Source: Tethya wilhelma (lineage: Eukaryota; Porifera; Demospongiae; Tethyida; Tethyidae). Taken from it: a stretch of 64,000 nt of DNA. Positions 43,006 through 54,141 of the stretch are shown piece after piece. The notes beneath the pieces were generated by a model. That model worked only from the letters and a program-made list of their open reading frames with translations. It was not told the DNA's origin and made no database searches. Position 1 is the stretch's first letter. Each line of letters opens with the position of its first letter. Both the position numbers and the translations under genes were made by a program. Location of the stretch: NCBI GenBank assembly GCA_964030475.1, contig CAXIPT010000066.1, positions 22,501 through 86,500 on the forward strand. Reading direction: 5' to 3'.

Positions 43006-43802
43006 ATGTCCTCTTCAGCCTCCAAAAGAACAAAACCTTCAAAAAGACCCATCTCCTCATCTTCAGTCACTCATACCTACTCCACTCGATCACAAAAGCG
43101 GCGAAAGCTTGACTATGAAGAAAGCCTCGATCCATATTCCACACACGACTCTCTCTACTCTCGTTCTGACCAGCACCTCGGCAACGATCAACAGGTTCCT
43201 GATTTCTCAGAGGTGGACAACTTGAACTTTGACCCTGTTGAACACGATAACAGCTTCTATGGCAACAACACGTCTGTGAAATGTACACGTTCAAAAGTGG
43301 TCCAACCCATTCACATAGTGTCCAGTCCAAAGGGAGCTTTCCAACTCTTACCCAATGAACTGCTCCATCTTGTCCTGTCGTTTCTTGATCTCGATGCCCT
43401 AAGGGCTCTGGGTCTGACCTCCTCTCAGATGTGTGACATGGTCTACAGCTACACATACACCCTCAGGGGGATGCAGCAGATATTACCAGTGACCCCTGAG
43501 TCATCAAATGATGAGGTTGACCCTGGTGAATTTCACAAATTAGGTGAGTTACTGACACGCAACTGTAAGTTAGTTTTATTAACTACATGTACCTGTCCAC
43601 CTCGTAAACGTTAATTGTTTGTTATTAGTGGACAGTTTTCATGTACTCTCGACTGTCAGTTTCCACAATTTATATTCTACTGTCATTTTATTCTGTCAAA
43701 TGTTCTATACTGTCTTTCTCTTTAGGTAAGCTCCTGAAGCTGCTGACCTTGCTCCAGCCTGTTCGCAGCAGACTGAAGACGGCCTCGTTCTTTCTCACCA
43801 AG
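43006..43802 (+). CDS. FBXO47-like: FBXO47-like F-box protein, first two coding exons
   Basis: Exon 1 is 43006-43543 and exon 2 is 43726-43802. The intron starts GTGAGT and ends CTCTTTAG, and the frame is kept (TTA-G|GT-AAG). I chose the ATG at 43006 because the in-frame ATG at 42946 precedes an acceptor-like TTTTCTTACAG. Residues 1-40 are basic and Ser-rich. The F-box occupies about 105-145 (LLPNELLHLVLSFLDLDALR); F-boxes bind SKP1 in SCF ubiquitin ligases. After it, FHKLGKLLKLLTLLQP..SRLK matches the region following the F-box in FBXO47, a meiosis-associated protein in vertebrates. Exon 2 ends AAG|GTAATA. Later exons were not found within the window; the gene is therefore partial, or broken by the repeats and the hAT element downstream. 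Confidence 0.65.
43544..43725 (+). other. Intron of the F-box gene
   Basis: 182 bp, GTGAGT...TTTCTCTTTAG. Confidence 0.75.
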
Positions 43803-43812
43803 GTAATACATG

Positions 43813-43813
43813 T

Positions 43814-43853
<40 letters not shown>

Positions 43854-43854
43854 N
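43813..43854. repeat. (CA)n with single N
   Basis: About 20 CA units ending at an N. An open frame through it encodes only Thr-His repeats and is an artefact. Confidence 0.95.
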
Positions 43855-43899
43855 GTTTTGCAAGCAAAGCAATTAGCCCTGAACTTTAAACAGTTTTTT

Positions 43900-44249
43900 T
43901 TAGCAAAAGGTCAAAGGTTGTGTCTGGGGATTTTACCCCACACCCCGGAATGGTTCAAAATGAATGCGGGTAAATGTGACCTCCTTGTTTAACAAGTTTG
44001 GCAAGTTTCTGAAAGCATATTCATTAATGAATATATTTGGAATGCTAATGATGCTGGCCCTCTTTGTGCCACATCTGGCTAAGTTATAAATATTTATAGT
44101 GCCAAAAATGTCTGCTGGAGATTCTTTGCCTCTGATGCTCATATTTTCTGGGACAAGATTCAAGTACAACTCCGTGTGCCAAATATGTTTTTGCAGAGTT
44201 ATTTGTCTGAATATTTACTATGCATGCCATTTTTACTGGGAATAATTGG
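43900..44249 (-). repeat. Diverged B-like element
   Basis: TTTTTGCAGAGTTATTTGTC, GAATATTT and a closing TTTTACTGGGAATAA resemble the B end. More diverged than other copies. Confidence 0.4.
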
Positions 44250-44436
44250 CCTCTGATGAAGAATTAATGTTTATTAGTGTTGGGCGATACGATACAAAAA
44301 TTATCGATCTTACCGATACAGGAAGTTTAGTGCCAAAATCGATACTCGGATTTTGGTATCGAGTATTTCGATTCTTAGATTATGTCATTACAATTGCCGG
44401 GGAATCCTTCTTCATATAGTCTGCCACGTGGCAAAA

Positions 44437-44800
44437 ATGGCTACTGCTAGCACTGCTAGTGGCACCTCTGGTGGCACCTTTTCTAGCGGAAAACGCCCTA
44501 GAAGTGTTGTCTGGCGACATTTTGAAAGAGTGTCTGAAGGCACTTCGAAATGTATTCTGTGTACAGAAGTTCTTAAAGACTCTGGCAACACTACCAATTT
44601 GTTTAAGGTGCGGACTGAGCGTACTAGATAATATCATGTTATAGTGTGCTACAATTACCAAGTAGCTTGTCAAAGTTTTCCTTTTGTAAACTTAGCACTT
44701 GAAGACCAAGCACCCAGAGGAGCACAAAGCATGTCAAGAGCAGCGTAAAGAGGAAGAAAAGACTAAAACAGCAAAAAAGGCAAAAACAGGTGACAGTTAA
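44437..44800 (+). CDS. BED zinc finger, N-terminal part of hAT transposase
   Basis: Exon 1 (44437-44607) starts MATASTASGTSGG and has VVWRHFERV followed by C-I-L-C. An 88-bp intron (44608-44695, GTGCGG...CTTAG) follows, and exon 2 opens HLKTKHPEEH, giving the C-x2-C...H-x4-H BED finger that binds transposon ends. The tail is a Lys/Glu-rich linker ending at a TAA at 44798-44800. The main transposase ORF follows in a different frame; about 14 bp (GTGACAGTTAACAG) would need to be absent for the two to join, too short for an intron. So this is either a frame-disrupting small insertion or a two-protein arrangement. Confidence 0.7.
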
Positions 44801-44802
44801 CA

Positions 44803-46359
44803 GTGAGTGAAGTGCTACAGAGATCAAGCAAGTATACTAGTTCTTCTGTAAGGCAGCAACAGTTGGATAATGCCCTCCTAGAGATGCTCTCCATAGATAT
44901 GCAGCCAGCATCGATTGTTGAAGACAGTGGTTTTATAAAGTTTGTGACCTTACTAGACTCCCGGTATGATATTCCAAGTAGAAGAACCCTGATGAGAAGG
45001 CTTCCAATACTTTATGAGAAGGTCAAAGCCAAAGTCATGCACCTCCTAGATAATGTTCCTTATGTGGCTTTGACTACTGACCTCTGGACCTCGCGAACAA
45101 CACAGAGCTACATGACTATAACTGCTCATCTTTTTACATCATCTTGGGAACTTAAAAGCCTAGTGCTAGAAACAGTTCACATCGATGTTGAGCACACTGC
45201 TGAGAATCTTAGAGACCAACTAAAACAAATTGCAGAGAATTGGAAAATTAATGACAAAGTAGTTGGAATAGTAACTGATAATGCTTCCAATATTGTCTCA
45301 GCAGCTAAATCAACAGGTTGGAGACACATACCTTGTTTCGCACATACCCTTAACCTAGTCGTTCAAGATTCCCTACAAGCTGATAAGGCTGTAGTTGATG
45401 TTAAGAAAAAGTGTAAAGATATAGTATCACACTTCCACCGAAGTGTCAAATCCTCTGATAGATTACGAGAGGTTCAGAAACAGATAGGGTTACAAGAGAA
45501 CAAGTTAATACAAGATGTAGAAACAAGGTGGAATTCAACCTTTTATATGTTTGAACGTTTATTGGAACAACATCAAGCTGTTACGACCACACTCTGCCTC
45601 ACAAACAACAACTCTCTATGCCTGTCAGCAGAAGACATTGAGTGTCTCCAAGCTTGTGTTCAGTTGTTGCATCCTTTTGAAGCTGCTACAACAGAAATCT
45701 CGGCTGACAAATATACAACAATTTCTAAGCTCATACCTCTGGTTAAGAGTCTCATGCACTTAACAGCTGGTGATGGCTCAGGGATAGATCTTGCAATACA
45801 ATTAATGGTGCAATTACGTAGAAGATTTGGTGCCATGGAAAACAATCACTTTCTTGCTGAATGCACACTGTTAGATCCACGTTTGAAGAAATTGGCATTT
45901 AGAGATCAAACAGCAGCACAGCAGGCGGTAGAGTGGTTGACTCAAGAAGCATCAGCTTTTTCTGCAAGTCCTGGATCTTCAGATATAGAAACAACTGTAT
46001 TAGCAAGTTCTAGTACAAGGTCGTGTAACCTATGGGAAATGTTTGATGCAAAAGTTGCAGAAGTTCAAGCTCGAAGACCTGGAAGCGTGGATGCACTCAT
46101 AGAGACCAGACAGTACATAGAAGAAAAGATTGTTCCAAGGCAGGAATCAGCCTTTGTATGGTGGCGAACAAATGAGGGCCACTACCCCTACCTGAGTAGG
46201 CTTGCAAAGAGGTACTTGTGTTGTCCAGGTACTTCAGTACCATCAGAAAGGCTCTTTTCCAAAGCAGGTGAACTTATTAGTGCCAGAAGGAGTAGAATCA
46301 AGCCCAAAAATGTGAACATGTTCTTGTTTTTAAACAAAAATTTAAACATTGTTGATTAA
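44803..46359 (+). CDS. hAT transposase, catalytic and dimerisation regions
   Basis: 518 codons open without interruption. The first codon here is GTG, so translation probably begins upstream via the BED part. TTDLWTSRTTQSYMTITAHL (about 90-110) holds the first catalytic Asp of the RNase H-like fold. IVTDNASNIVSAAK has the second Asp, followed by the C-x2-H-type pair in PCFAHTLNLVVQD. RWNSTF precedes the all-alpha insertion domain. The C-terminal hAT dimerisation domain is visible as YLSRLAKRYLCCPGTSVPSE and RLFSKAGELISARRSRI, containing the expected catalytic Glu region. Closest to ZBED1/ZBED4-type transposases by motif. Apart from the frame break next to the BED part, it appears functional. 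Confidence 0.9.
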   Translation: MSEVLQRSSKYTSSSVRQQQLDNALLEMLSIDMQPASIVEDSGFIKFVTLLDSRYDIPSRRTLMRRLPILYEKVKAKVMHLLDNVPYVALTTDLWTSRTTQSYMTITAHLFTSSWELKSLVLETVHIDVEHTAENLRDQLKQIAENWKINDKVVGIVTDNASNIVSAAKSTGWRHIPCFAHTLNLVVQDSLQADKAVVDVKKKCKDIVSHFHRSVKSSDRLREVQKQIGLQENKLIQDVETRWNSTFYMFERLLEQHQAVTTTLCLTNNNSLCLSAEDIECLQACVQLLHPFEAATTEISADKYTTISKLIPLVKSLMHLTAGDGSGIDLAIQLMVQLRRRFGAMENNHFLAECTLLDPRLKKLAFRDQTAAQQAVEWLTQEASAFSASPGSSDIETTVLASSSTRSCNLWEMFDAKVAEVQARRPGSVDALIETRQYIEEKIVPRQESAFVWWRTNEGHYPYLSRLAKRYLCCPGTSVPSERLFSKAGELISARRSRIKPKNVNMFLFLNKNLNIVD

Positions 46360-46567
46360 GAGTAAGGATTAGTATAATATTAACAACATAAAATTTCTCA
46401 GTGTATATACAACATAAAATTTCTGGCCACATGTATGTAACACAAGAATAAAATTTTGGTGCACGGTATTGTATCGAAATGGTATCGATACCATTGATAT
46501 TTACTATAAAATACTTGGCATTGTATCGAAACTAGGTATAGGGGTATCGCCCACCACTAATGTTTAT

Positions 46568-48640
46568 TGTCCAGCAACCTTCTGGTAGTGTAGTTACTGT
46601 ACGGTAAGCCATTTCAGTTGTTTAAGTACAGTTCCATAATTAATACTCACTAGTCTAATACCTACACTCTTGTGCTGGTGTGCACTCTCTGCACATATAA
46701 TAACAATATAATCAGAGTATTTGCTTGAATTGACAGTACACCATAAACAGACATACATGAGGTACTACCATGTCCTTGTGCTTTTTATACGCAAAGTGAT
46801 CACTTGTTACCTATTTTAGAACTTTGAATTGAAGCCAAACAAGCCTAAAAAGAAAATTTCTTGCAAAAGATACTTGAGACAGCTACGTAACACGAGTTTA
46901 CTCTGCTCACAATGGAAAAATAGGTGGTGCTGAGTCATGTGGAATGGGTGTGGTGTACCTGGGCATGGTTTTTAAAAATTGGTGGGGGTTGCGGCAGTTA
47001 TTTCTGAACTCTTTATTTTCTGGATGTGCCACTGAACATAATGAAACTGAGGGATGTCTGGTGGATCATAAGTTACAGTAAATCCCACTCCAAGATAGGC
47101 TTTAAAGTAAAGATAAATGTCAGTGCACATTGCTATTGACTGTCCATAGATAATTGTTTTGGGAAAAAATGCCCTTTCTGTTTTCACAAAAGGCTCAAAT
47201 GTTTTACCAATCGCTTTAAACATACTGGCAGAGTATACTACAGGCTGACACACAAACGAATAGCTTTGGTTGCAGTTACTGTTAATGCTGTAACATTTAC
47301 AGTTGATTGTACCAGACTCCGAATTTCACCAAAGTCTAGTGAAAACATGACGAAAAGTATTAGCCTTGTACAGAAAAAATTATAACCAAATCAAACTGTA
47401 AACTTTATATTATCGTGCATCAACTGAACTCACCACTTCTTCTCAGTGGCAACAATGCTGCTCAAAATGCAAAAGTAGTGAATGTAAAGAGGGTGCACTC
47501 GCAGATATTTAATCGCTAAGTTTAAGTTCAGTGAGCTCAACAGGTAAGCACATAGCAATTTATCTGCAGAGTATATTTTTCTGTACGCATGTGATACTAA
47601 CTAATAAATAATTTTGTTAAAAGTAAAGAGCTGTAGATTGCTTCAAGTGCAGAGCCGAGGGATAATGGTTTCTGAACTATAGCGCTAAGTCAAAAAAGCT
47701 TTGAAGAATAGGTTAAGCCACCTGAAAGTTTTGTCCTGCTGTTCCATGTCTACTTCAAGGGACAAATGAATACTAAATTAGGCAGCTAAATACTAACTGG
47801 TAACCCTTTTTTTTGCTATAACTAGTAGCGCCAGGTACCAGTATACTACTTTAACTGTTTATGCTTTGCTTAAGTGTACAAGCTCTCTAATGGTACCAAT
47901 CACAGTACATAACTGCAAAGATTCGGGTCCGCATTGTAAAAAGATCAAGGGTAATTAAAATTCATTATATTCTGTTGTTGACAGCATTTCCATAGCAACA
48001 CTTGTGTAAATACTAAGCACAAACATACACACATCAAATATTCCAAAGTTTTGATTGTAATTTAAGATACTTTTTCAACAAGTTGGCTCTTTATCATTAT
48101 AGTTTCATGCATATTCGAATGTTTTGAGCAGCTGTTTTGCCTTAACATACCTGAGTTGACAGTGTACTTCATCCACTAAAAAGGCTTTTAATTCTTTCAC
48201 AGTATATCTTACTCTCCATAATTCGTCTCCATTTTTTTGTTGCCAACAATCATCTCTGTGTTGATAGTTGCTGTTACCTACTCCTTTCTTAAGACTATCA
48301 TTAGCTTTTTTCTCTTAAGACACAAGCTATTGGTAGACCTTTGGAAGAACCTATACACTTACAACAGGGACAAGATGTATGATGGAACGTATAAATTATC
48401 TTATCCCTTTCCTGATCTTTCATGATAGAAAGGGAGTCACTACCACAACTATAGAATAGCCTTTTCTCTTGTTCAATATGGCATAAACTTTGATGGTAAG
48501 GCCACTCCAAATCAAATCATTGTTTCTCATCCATACCAGAGGTGGAAGTCAATGCGGGTGGGCGGGACCGGAAGTTTAAATTAAATAATTATGACATCAC
48601 TTCCTGAAACTTAAAAGTACTATTTTACAAGTGATAATAA
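46568..48640 (-). other. Mostly unassigned; one minus-strand ORF
   Basis: The minus reading 47290-46972 contains CNQSYSFVCQP, reminiscent of the last Cys of C-type lectin domains, then GVGFTVTYDPPDIPQFHYVQ. No other lectin motif is seen, so the call is weak. 48301-48510 has CPCC on the minus strand, not recognised. Confidence 0.25.
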
Positions 48641-48649
48641 ATTAAAAAT

Positions 48650-49155
48650 CTGTTATTTCTTGATTTGTTTCTTTCCTGCATCAGTACATACAGCACATTG
48701 TGGTAGATAGTCAGGGTTTTTCTTCAATCCATTAATTGAGGCACAGTGAACACAAATTGGTTCATAACCGGCTTTGTAATAATGATTCTCGATGGGCTCA
48801 TAATAGTTTAAGCTCCGTGTATACACAGGTCTACCAGCGTGAATGAGACACCAAGAAGTTGTTCTTGTACGTTTTGCCTGTCAACAGCAGAGTTTGTTGC
48901 AAACATACAACAGTCTCCATAACTCACACTCCTCACACATTAGCTTAAGATTTGCATTTCTTACATGTTTCAATGTGTATTTTCTTCCACTATCTTTTGA
49001 TGGTTGAGCGGAACGTCCATCTTTTTATATGGTTGAGGTACCAAACACTTCACTAAATGGTCGATAGTGATGGTCATCACCAATGACTGGATTGGGCAAA
49101 TTATGTAGTTTGGAAAACTCTTTTTGAGGTAATCTTGGAGGTCTGCATGTGCAAT
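48650..49155 (-). pseudogene. 3' half of a cysteine-rich repetitive gene, cut by a hAT end
   Basis: The minus strand reads CRPPRLPQKEFSKLHNLPNP, then GDDHHYRPFSEVFGT, a stop, KHVRNANLKLMCEECELWRL, NSAVDRQNVQEQLLGVSFT, a frame change, and YYEPIENHYYKAGYEPICVH with later Cys (CA..QCAVC). This order (C..C-x2-C, GDD.HY.PF.EV.GT, MCEEC.LWRLLY, EPIE..YY.A.YEPIC) is one I associate with a repetitive sponge/cnidarian protein of unknown role; the Cys pairs suggest zinc binding. It begins exactly where hAT sequence (49156) starts. The 5' half is at 58933-60410. Confidence 0.6.
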
Positions 49156-49250
49156 GGAAAGTATAACAGTCGGCCATCGGCCCTTTACCGATCATTGCAT
49201 GCACGTGACCGTCCATTTAGCCACATGGAAGGATAAGATGGCCGCTCGTT
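49156..49250 (+). mobile_element. 5' end of the 56-kb-type hAT element
   Basis: CAATGGAAAGTATAACAGTC to ATAAGATGGCCGCTCGTT is nearly identical to 56368-56465. It stops at a single N (49251). The sequence just after the N (ACAAAATTGACAATCTTTACC) is only vaguely like the 3' end. Confidence 0.75.
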
Positions 49251-49251
49251 N

Positions 49252-50889
49252 ACAAAATTGACAATCTTTACCCTTCACAATAACATGCTAGAGAAGATGG
49301 TAATCATCATCAACGTAAAAATTTAATGTAAGTAAAATACTTTGATGATCATTACCAACACTAAGAATTTTTAAAACAATACAACAAGCACACAAAGCTT
49401 GAGAACAAGGCTAATATTAAACCTTCAGGCATTCTGAAAGGACACAGAGAGAGATTAGGACAAACCTGTTTCTATGTCCCACAGCTTGATGTATCTGCAC
49501 CTGAGGGAGGGAGTTTAATACATAATGAATAATCAGTTATATGCCCGATACAATTAATAATTCAATGGTATACCAGCTAGAAAGAGTAGGAGCTATTATA
49601 TTTGCTTAAGTCTGAAGTGTCGACTTTATAGCAAACATACAAGCCTCAACTACACTCAAAAGTGAAAAGGAACAGTTTATGAGTGCCATGATACAAGCAT
49701 TTTAGAACATGCCTACTGACAGGCATTATATCAAGTTCCGGCAGGTTAGGCTCACACTACAAAGGAGGTGACTCAGCAGTGTATTTAATGACTACATATC
49801 TATCAGAGTGCCAATCAAACTACAAGTGCGTCTAGTAACGCACCAGTACGGTACTGCCTTAAAAGAGGTTAGTGCGAAAAGAACAAAAGGTCTTTGATTC
49901 ACTCAAGACACCCTCACTGTATGTTGACACAGCTGATGGTTTTGGTAAATGAACCTAGCTATAAATGTATAGAGAAAATTTTATGCATACACACACTAAG
50001 CCATCGCATATAAGCACCCACTCAAATATAAGTGCATAACTCGTTGTTACTCTGACACTTCGTTATTAAGCGCCATACGTAGCTGGCTCACGTGGCAGTG
50101 GCATGTGGAATAATTGTATCTCGTTATTACGCGCATTTGGTTGGCGCCTATTTTCTTCCTGTGGAAAAATAAGCGTATGCACTTAATAACGCGCCAATAT
50201 GGTATCAACTTTCAGAAACCTAAAATGGAGTGCAGCAGTTTGTGTAAACTTGGTTGCATTCCACATCAGCTAATTATGAGCTCATATGAAATCAAACAAA
50301 ACCCACAAGCATTTTACAGGATTGTTAGCATATATAAGATCTGGTATAAATCAAACCTATATTAGTATGGAAATAAAGACACACTTAATTGAGTCCATTG
50401 TTGGTCCGGCCTGAGGGCATTAGCAATGAAGTCAATGCTGTGATGGGAATGCTTTGGGGCTTCTTATGAGGCCTACTAAACAACAACAAACAAAAAAACT
50501 CAGTGTTTGAGCATGCTTCCTTGGTTTCTACCTTTAACCATGCTATGCTGGCTAATATTAATAATATTGTGGAAAAAATTCTACTTTGACTACCTCCATG
50601 TTCACCTAGCCATCAAGTTAGTTCCAAGAGAGCCTAAGCCAAATGCATACTAAGTAAGGCATGGCATCCCACAACACAAAGAAACACAAAATGCTCGACA
50701 AACTTTCTAATTAATGCTTGCTCTATAGTGCATTATGAGAATTATTGGCCACCGACAAAATGAAGGCATCTATGATGTATAAGCTTTGGCACACTCAACT
50801 AGTGTGCACAACTAAACATGTATGCATATAAACTAGGGGAATGCACGCATTGGTGGGCGAGCCAAAGCGAGATAGCTCTGGCTATATAG
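49252..50889. other. No gene recognised
   Basis: Near 50020-50200 the words CGTTATTAAGCGCC and TTAATAACGCGCC form a loose inverted repeat, probably a decayed MITE. A G fragment is near 50790. No coding sequence found. Confidence 0.3.
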
Positions 50890-51500
50890 ACTATAGACTA
50901 TAGTGTTACAAAAGTCGGTAATAGTCGAAGATGCCCGTTGGTATATAGAGTACGCAATGGTCAATCTTCTTGTCAGCATCTCCTACACTCAACAGAACCA
51001 TTGGGCTGAGCTGATACAGACAGGACAGGTTTGGAAAACATTCCAAATATGTATCACAGGTGGGATGAGTAATTTCTGACATTGCCTTGTGAAACTTTCT
51101 CATCTTCTGGATCACAGCTGGTTGCCCAAATAATGCTGGTGTTAGATCAGTCTCTGACCTCCTTGCACTGAGCCCAAGACCTCTCTCGCTCAAGCCTACG
51201 TTCAGTCTGAGAGGCTGTCTCTCAGGCCTGATCTTCTGTCTTCAGCACGAGACCTATCTTGCTCAAGCCTACGTTCTCTCTGAGAGGCTGTCTCTCCTAA
51301 TCTTCTTTCCCTCCCTGTGTGGTAATGTTATATCCAACTGGTTAGGAGAATTTAAGTAGAACTTGACTATCTACTCAAGTCATGAATTCAAATATCAAGC
51401 AAAACTGACCATATCTCTCTCGGCTTCTCTTTCCTCAAGCGTTTCGCGCTCCATATACTCCTTGTAGAGTTCTCTTCGACGTTGGAGCCTTCAACGTTGC
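50890..51500 (-). pseudogene. Helitron-like N-terminal remnant (DUF6570-type)
   Basis: The minus strand reads an Arg/Glu-rich repeat (QRRRELYKEYMERETLEERE, then ERRLGETASQRERRLEQDR), then FGQPAVIQKMRKFHKAMSEI, HPTCDTYLECFPNL and, after a frame change, VECRRC. A basic RERRL-type repeat followed by IQKM..FH..M and C..C..RFP..L then C..C is the usual N-terminal layout of large Helitron-associated proteins before DUF6570 and the helicase domains. No Rep or helicase region is present and the frame is broken. Flanked by GGTGGGC(GAGC)C words at 50850 and 51641. Confidence 0.5.
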
Positions 51501-51782
51501 ACGTGGCATAAAATATTCATGGCGTGGCACATGGCATATACCGTATAGTTCAATTGTTCTTATATAGGTAATGCGCATGCGAATAATTAGAAGAACGAAC
51601 GACGACAAACAAACAAACAAAATTGCCGTTCAACACACTAGGGTGGGCTCGCTTCGGCTCGCCCAAAGACCATCAGTACTGAGACTTCAGTATGCAACAA
51701 GGTACACTGAAGTCTTGAACAAGCAGAGGCACACTTTATCTAAAATTTTATCCTGCTATAATGGCATTAAAGATAAGCAGAA

Positions 51783-52085
51783 ATACTTTGCCACACGCAA
51801 ATGGGGTCTGAGCATCTGATAATACAATATTTTATAGGCTCTTGATTTATAAAAATAAGAGGGAAATGACATGGGCTTGAGTTGACCACAGTTGAGTACA
51901 TGTACATAATACATGTCTAACAATAGACCACATAGATTTATGACTCAACAAACACTTAGAGTAAGCATGCATAAATTTTCAAGTGGCTAGACAAATTTGC
52001 AATGTCACAACAAATTCTACATGGTCTGACATTTATCAGATCAAAGTTGATTATTTATAATCCATACTGATCGAACTATAACAAA
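51783..52085 (+). repeat. Repeat K, uninterrupted copy
   Basis: Contiguous version of the repeat split at 35196-36340. Confidence 0.7.
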
Positions 52086-53520
52086 ACACCATAAACTACC
52101 CTGCCATAAAACCGCGGTCACACAGTTAGCTGCTATATTACCGCAACCGCGCACAAAACCGCCAAATACCCACGTGGCACGTTTTTTTTGCCAGCCGGTT
52201 TTTGGCGAGAAACCACGGTTTACAGCGGTTATTTCACAGCTCTCATGGTGAAACAAGAAAAATGTAGCCTAAATTCAAGCTGTGCACGCTACGCTTGTCA
52301 ATCTATAGACATATAGATATTATTTTCGCTAAATACACTGCTACTACAGCTACTTATTTCTTACATTACACACTTAAAAAGGCTTATTTTCGCTAACCGT
52401 TGCTTAAAGATCGAGTCTTTGACAAAGAAAAGTAGCTAAACTGTAGTCACAAACATTGAGCTGGCCTACCACGAGGCTAAAATTGACTCCACTCATTCGC
52501 TGTGTCAGCTAGCTGAGCCTAGCTTGAAGCTCAGGCGCTTTGTGTACACTGTAAGTAGCCAATTCTTTGCTCTTTTTGAAGGTGTAAAGCCACTTTTTAG
52601 CAAGTTTTCATTGCGGTTTACCGTTGGTTAAAGGCGGTAATGATGGTAAACAGCAGAATATCGCTAGTGAAATACCGTAGTTTACCCACAAAATTTCGCG
52701 AGTTAATTGCAGATTTTTGCTCACATTTTCACCTGAGTATGCACATAAAAGACCATCAGTACTGAGACTTCAGGCACAGTTTATCTGAAATTTTATCCTG
52801 CTACAACGGTATTAAAGATAAGACCCGGGTTACGTGGCTGATTACCTCCGGTAAATCAAAGGTACAGGGATATACGGGAGGAAAAATTGAATTTTAGTTA
52901 CTGTACTCCAACTACTCTTGTACCAATTCAGTAAACGTACAACACTTATAAATTACTAAATACTGTTAAACAAGGATAAAATAAGCCCTGTATACTCTAG
53001 AAACAAGCTCCTCTGTGGCTATTGGTCTGTGGTGAGTCCAGATTTCAGCTGAAAGTTTCAGAATGAGTCAACTAGAGGTCACCGGACAACTTGATGCGAA
53101 ACATGCTCCAGTCTTCATATTTCTAGAACCATGCACTGCTACATTTCTATATGGAAACTTAGTAACCTATCTAAGATCATACTGAATAAGTAACCACTGA
53201 AAATTGTGAAATTTAACTATTTCAGATGATTGTTTCCTGGCAGTTGAACAGCTACACTCAGAAATACTCCTATATAAAATAATTTTAATTTTGAAACAAT
53301 CCAAAAGTCTTGATATTCTTTACATACTGGATGACCGTCCAATTTTCACATGTACTCCGAGCCACAGTCCTGTCCCTTCAATGTTTAGTTCACTGGACAA
53401 CTTGATGCGAAAGGTCACAGCAAGATAAGTTTTAGATCTTGTATTATTTGCATCTTGAACTCTAAGAATTCCAACTGTTGCTAGAAAGGTCTATCATTTG
53501 AGTATGTTATTCACTCATAA
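52086..53520. other. No gene; internal repeats
   Basis: Blocks ACCGCGGT...CCGCAACCGC and GGTTAAAGGCGGTAAT suggest a decayed inverted repeat at 52086-52760. CTGGACAACTTGATGCGAAA occurs near 53084 (CCGGACAACTTGATGCGAAA) and near 53394. No ORF of note. Confidence 0.3.
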
Positions 53521-53990
53521 ACTCTTAAAGGGGTCGTATACCCAAATATTTTCAGTGGTAACTTTTCTGACAAACAGAAGGTGGATATAGGTAAAAATAT
53601 ATACCAAAACGATCCTCTCACTGAGATCTTTCTGAATACTGCATTTTCAAAACAGATGGGGTGATTTTACAAAATTAATTTTTTTCCTGTAACCCCCTTA
53701 AAGAAAATCTCATTGTCAACATTGTACTCAAAATTCTATGCAGAATGCATCAAATTTCAAGTTCGTAGGGGGTACAGAAGTCAAGTTATTATCGTCCCGA
53801 AATACCTAAAAAATGACAATTTTCAACTTCTCAGGAGGACAATAACTTGACTTCTGTACCCCCTACGAACTTGAAATTTATGCACTGTGCCTAGAATTTT
53901 GAGTACGTTATGACATTAAGATTTTCTTCAAGGGGGTTACAGAAAAAAAAATTTAATTTGCAAAGTCACCACTTCTGTTTTGAAAATGTG
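53521..53990. mobile_element. Fold-back element H
   Basis: An imperfect hairpin centred near 53815. AGGGGGTTACAG pairs with CTGTAACCCCCTTAA, and GTAGGGGGTACAGAAGTCAAG with its inverse. The left arm extends further (GGATATAGGTAAAAATATAT); the right side ends in an (ATT)n microsatellite at 53991-54014. A fragment lies at 56290-56366. Confidence 0.65.
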
Positions 53991-54141
53991 GTATTATTAT
54001 TATTATTATTATTACAAGGAGTGGGCTCGCTTCGCTCGCCACGCTCCTTGCTTGTGTATGAAGCTTACTGATGTTTACTGCTAGATGCATACAAGCACAG
54101 GCATCTGCAACTGGGCAGTGATAAGTAACCATGCCTGCATG

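Larger units (their letters stand above)
44275..46559 (+). mobile_element. hAT transposon, nearly intact
   Basis: 2285 bp. Terminal inverted repeats TAGTGTTGGGCGATAC and GTATCGCCCACCACTA differ at one position. The exact 8-bp target duplication ATGTTTAT lies at 44267-44274 and 46560-46567. It encodes a BED-finger plus hAT transposase on +. Sub-terminal ATCGATA-type words occur at both ends and may be transposase sites. Confidence 0.93.

Noticed and set aside
46972..47290. C-type lectin domain end
   Set aside because: Only a single SYSFVCQ-like motif; no WND, EPN/QPD or further conserved Cys found upstream.
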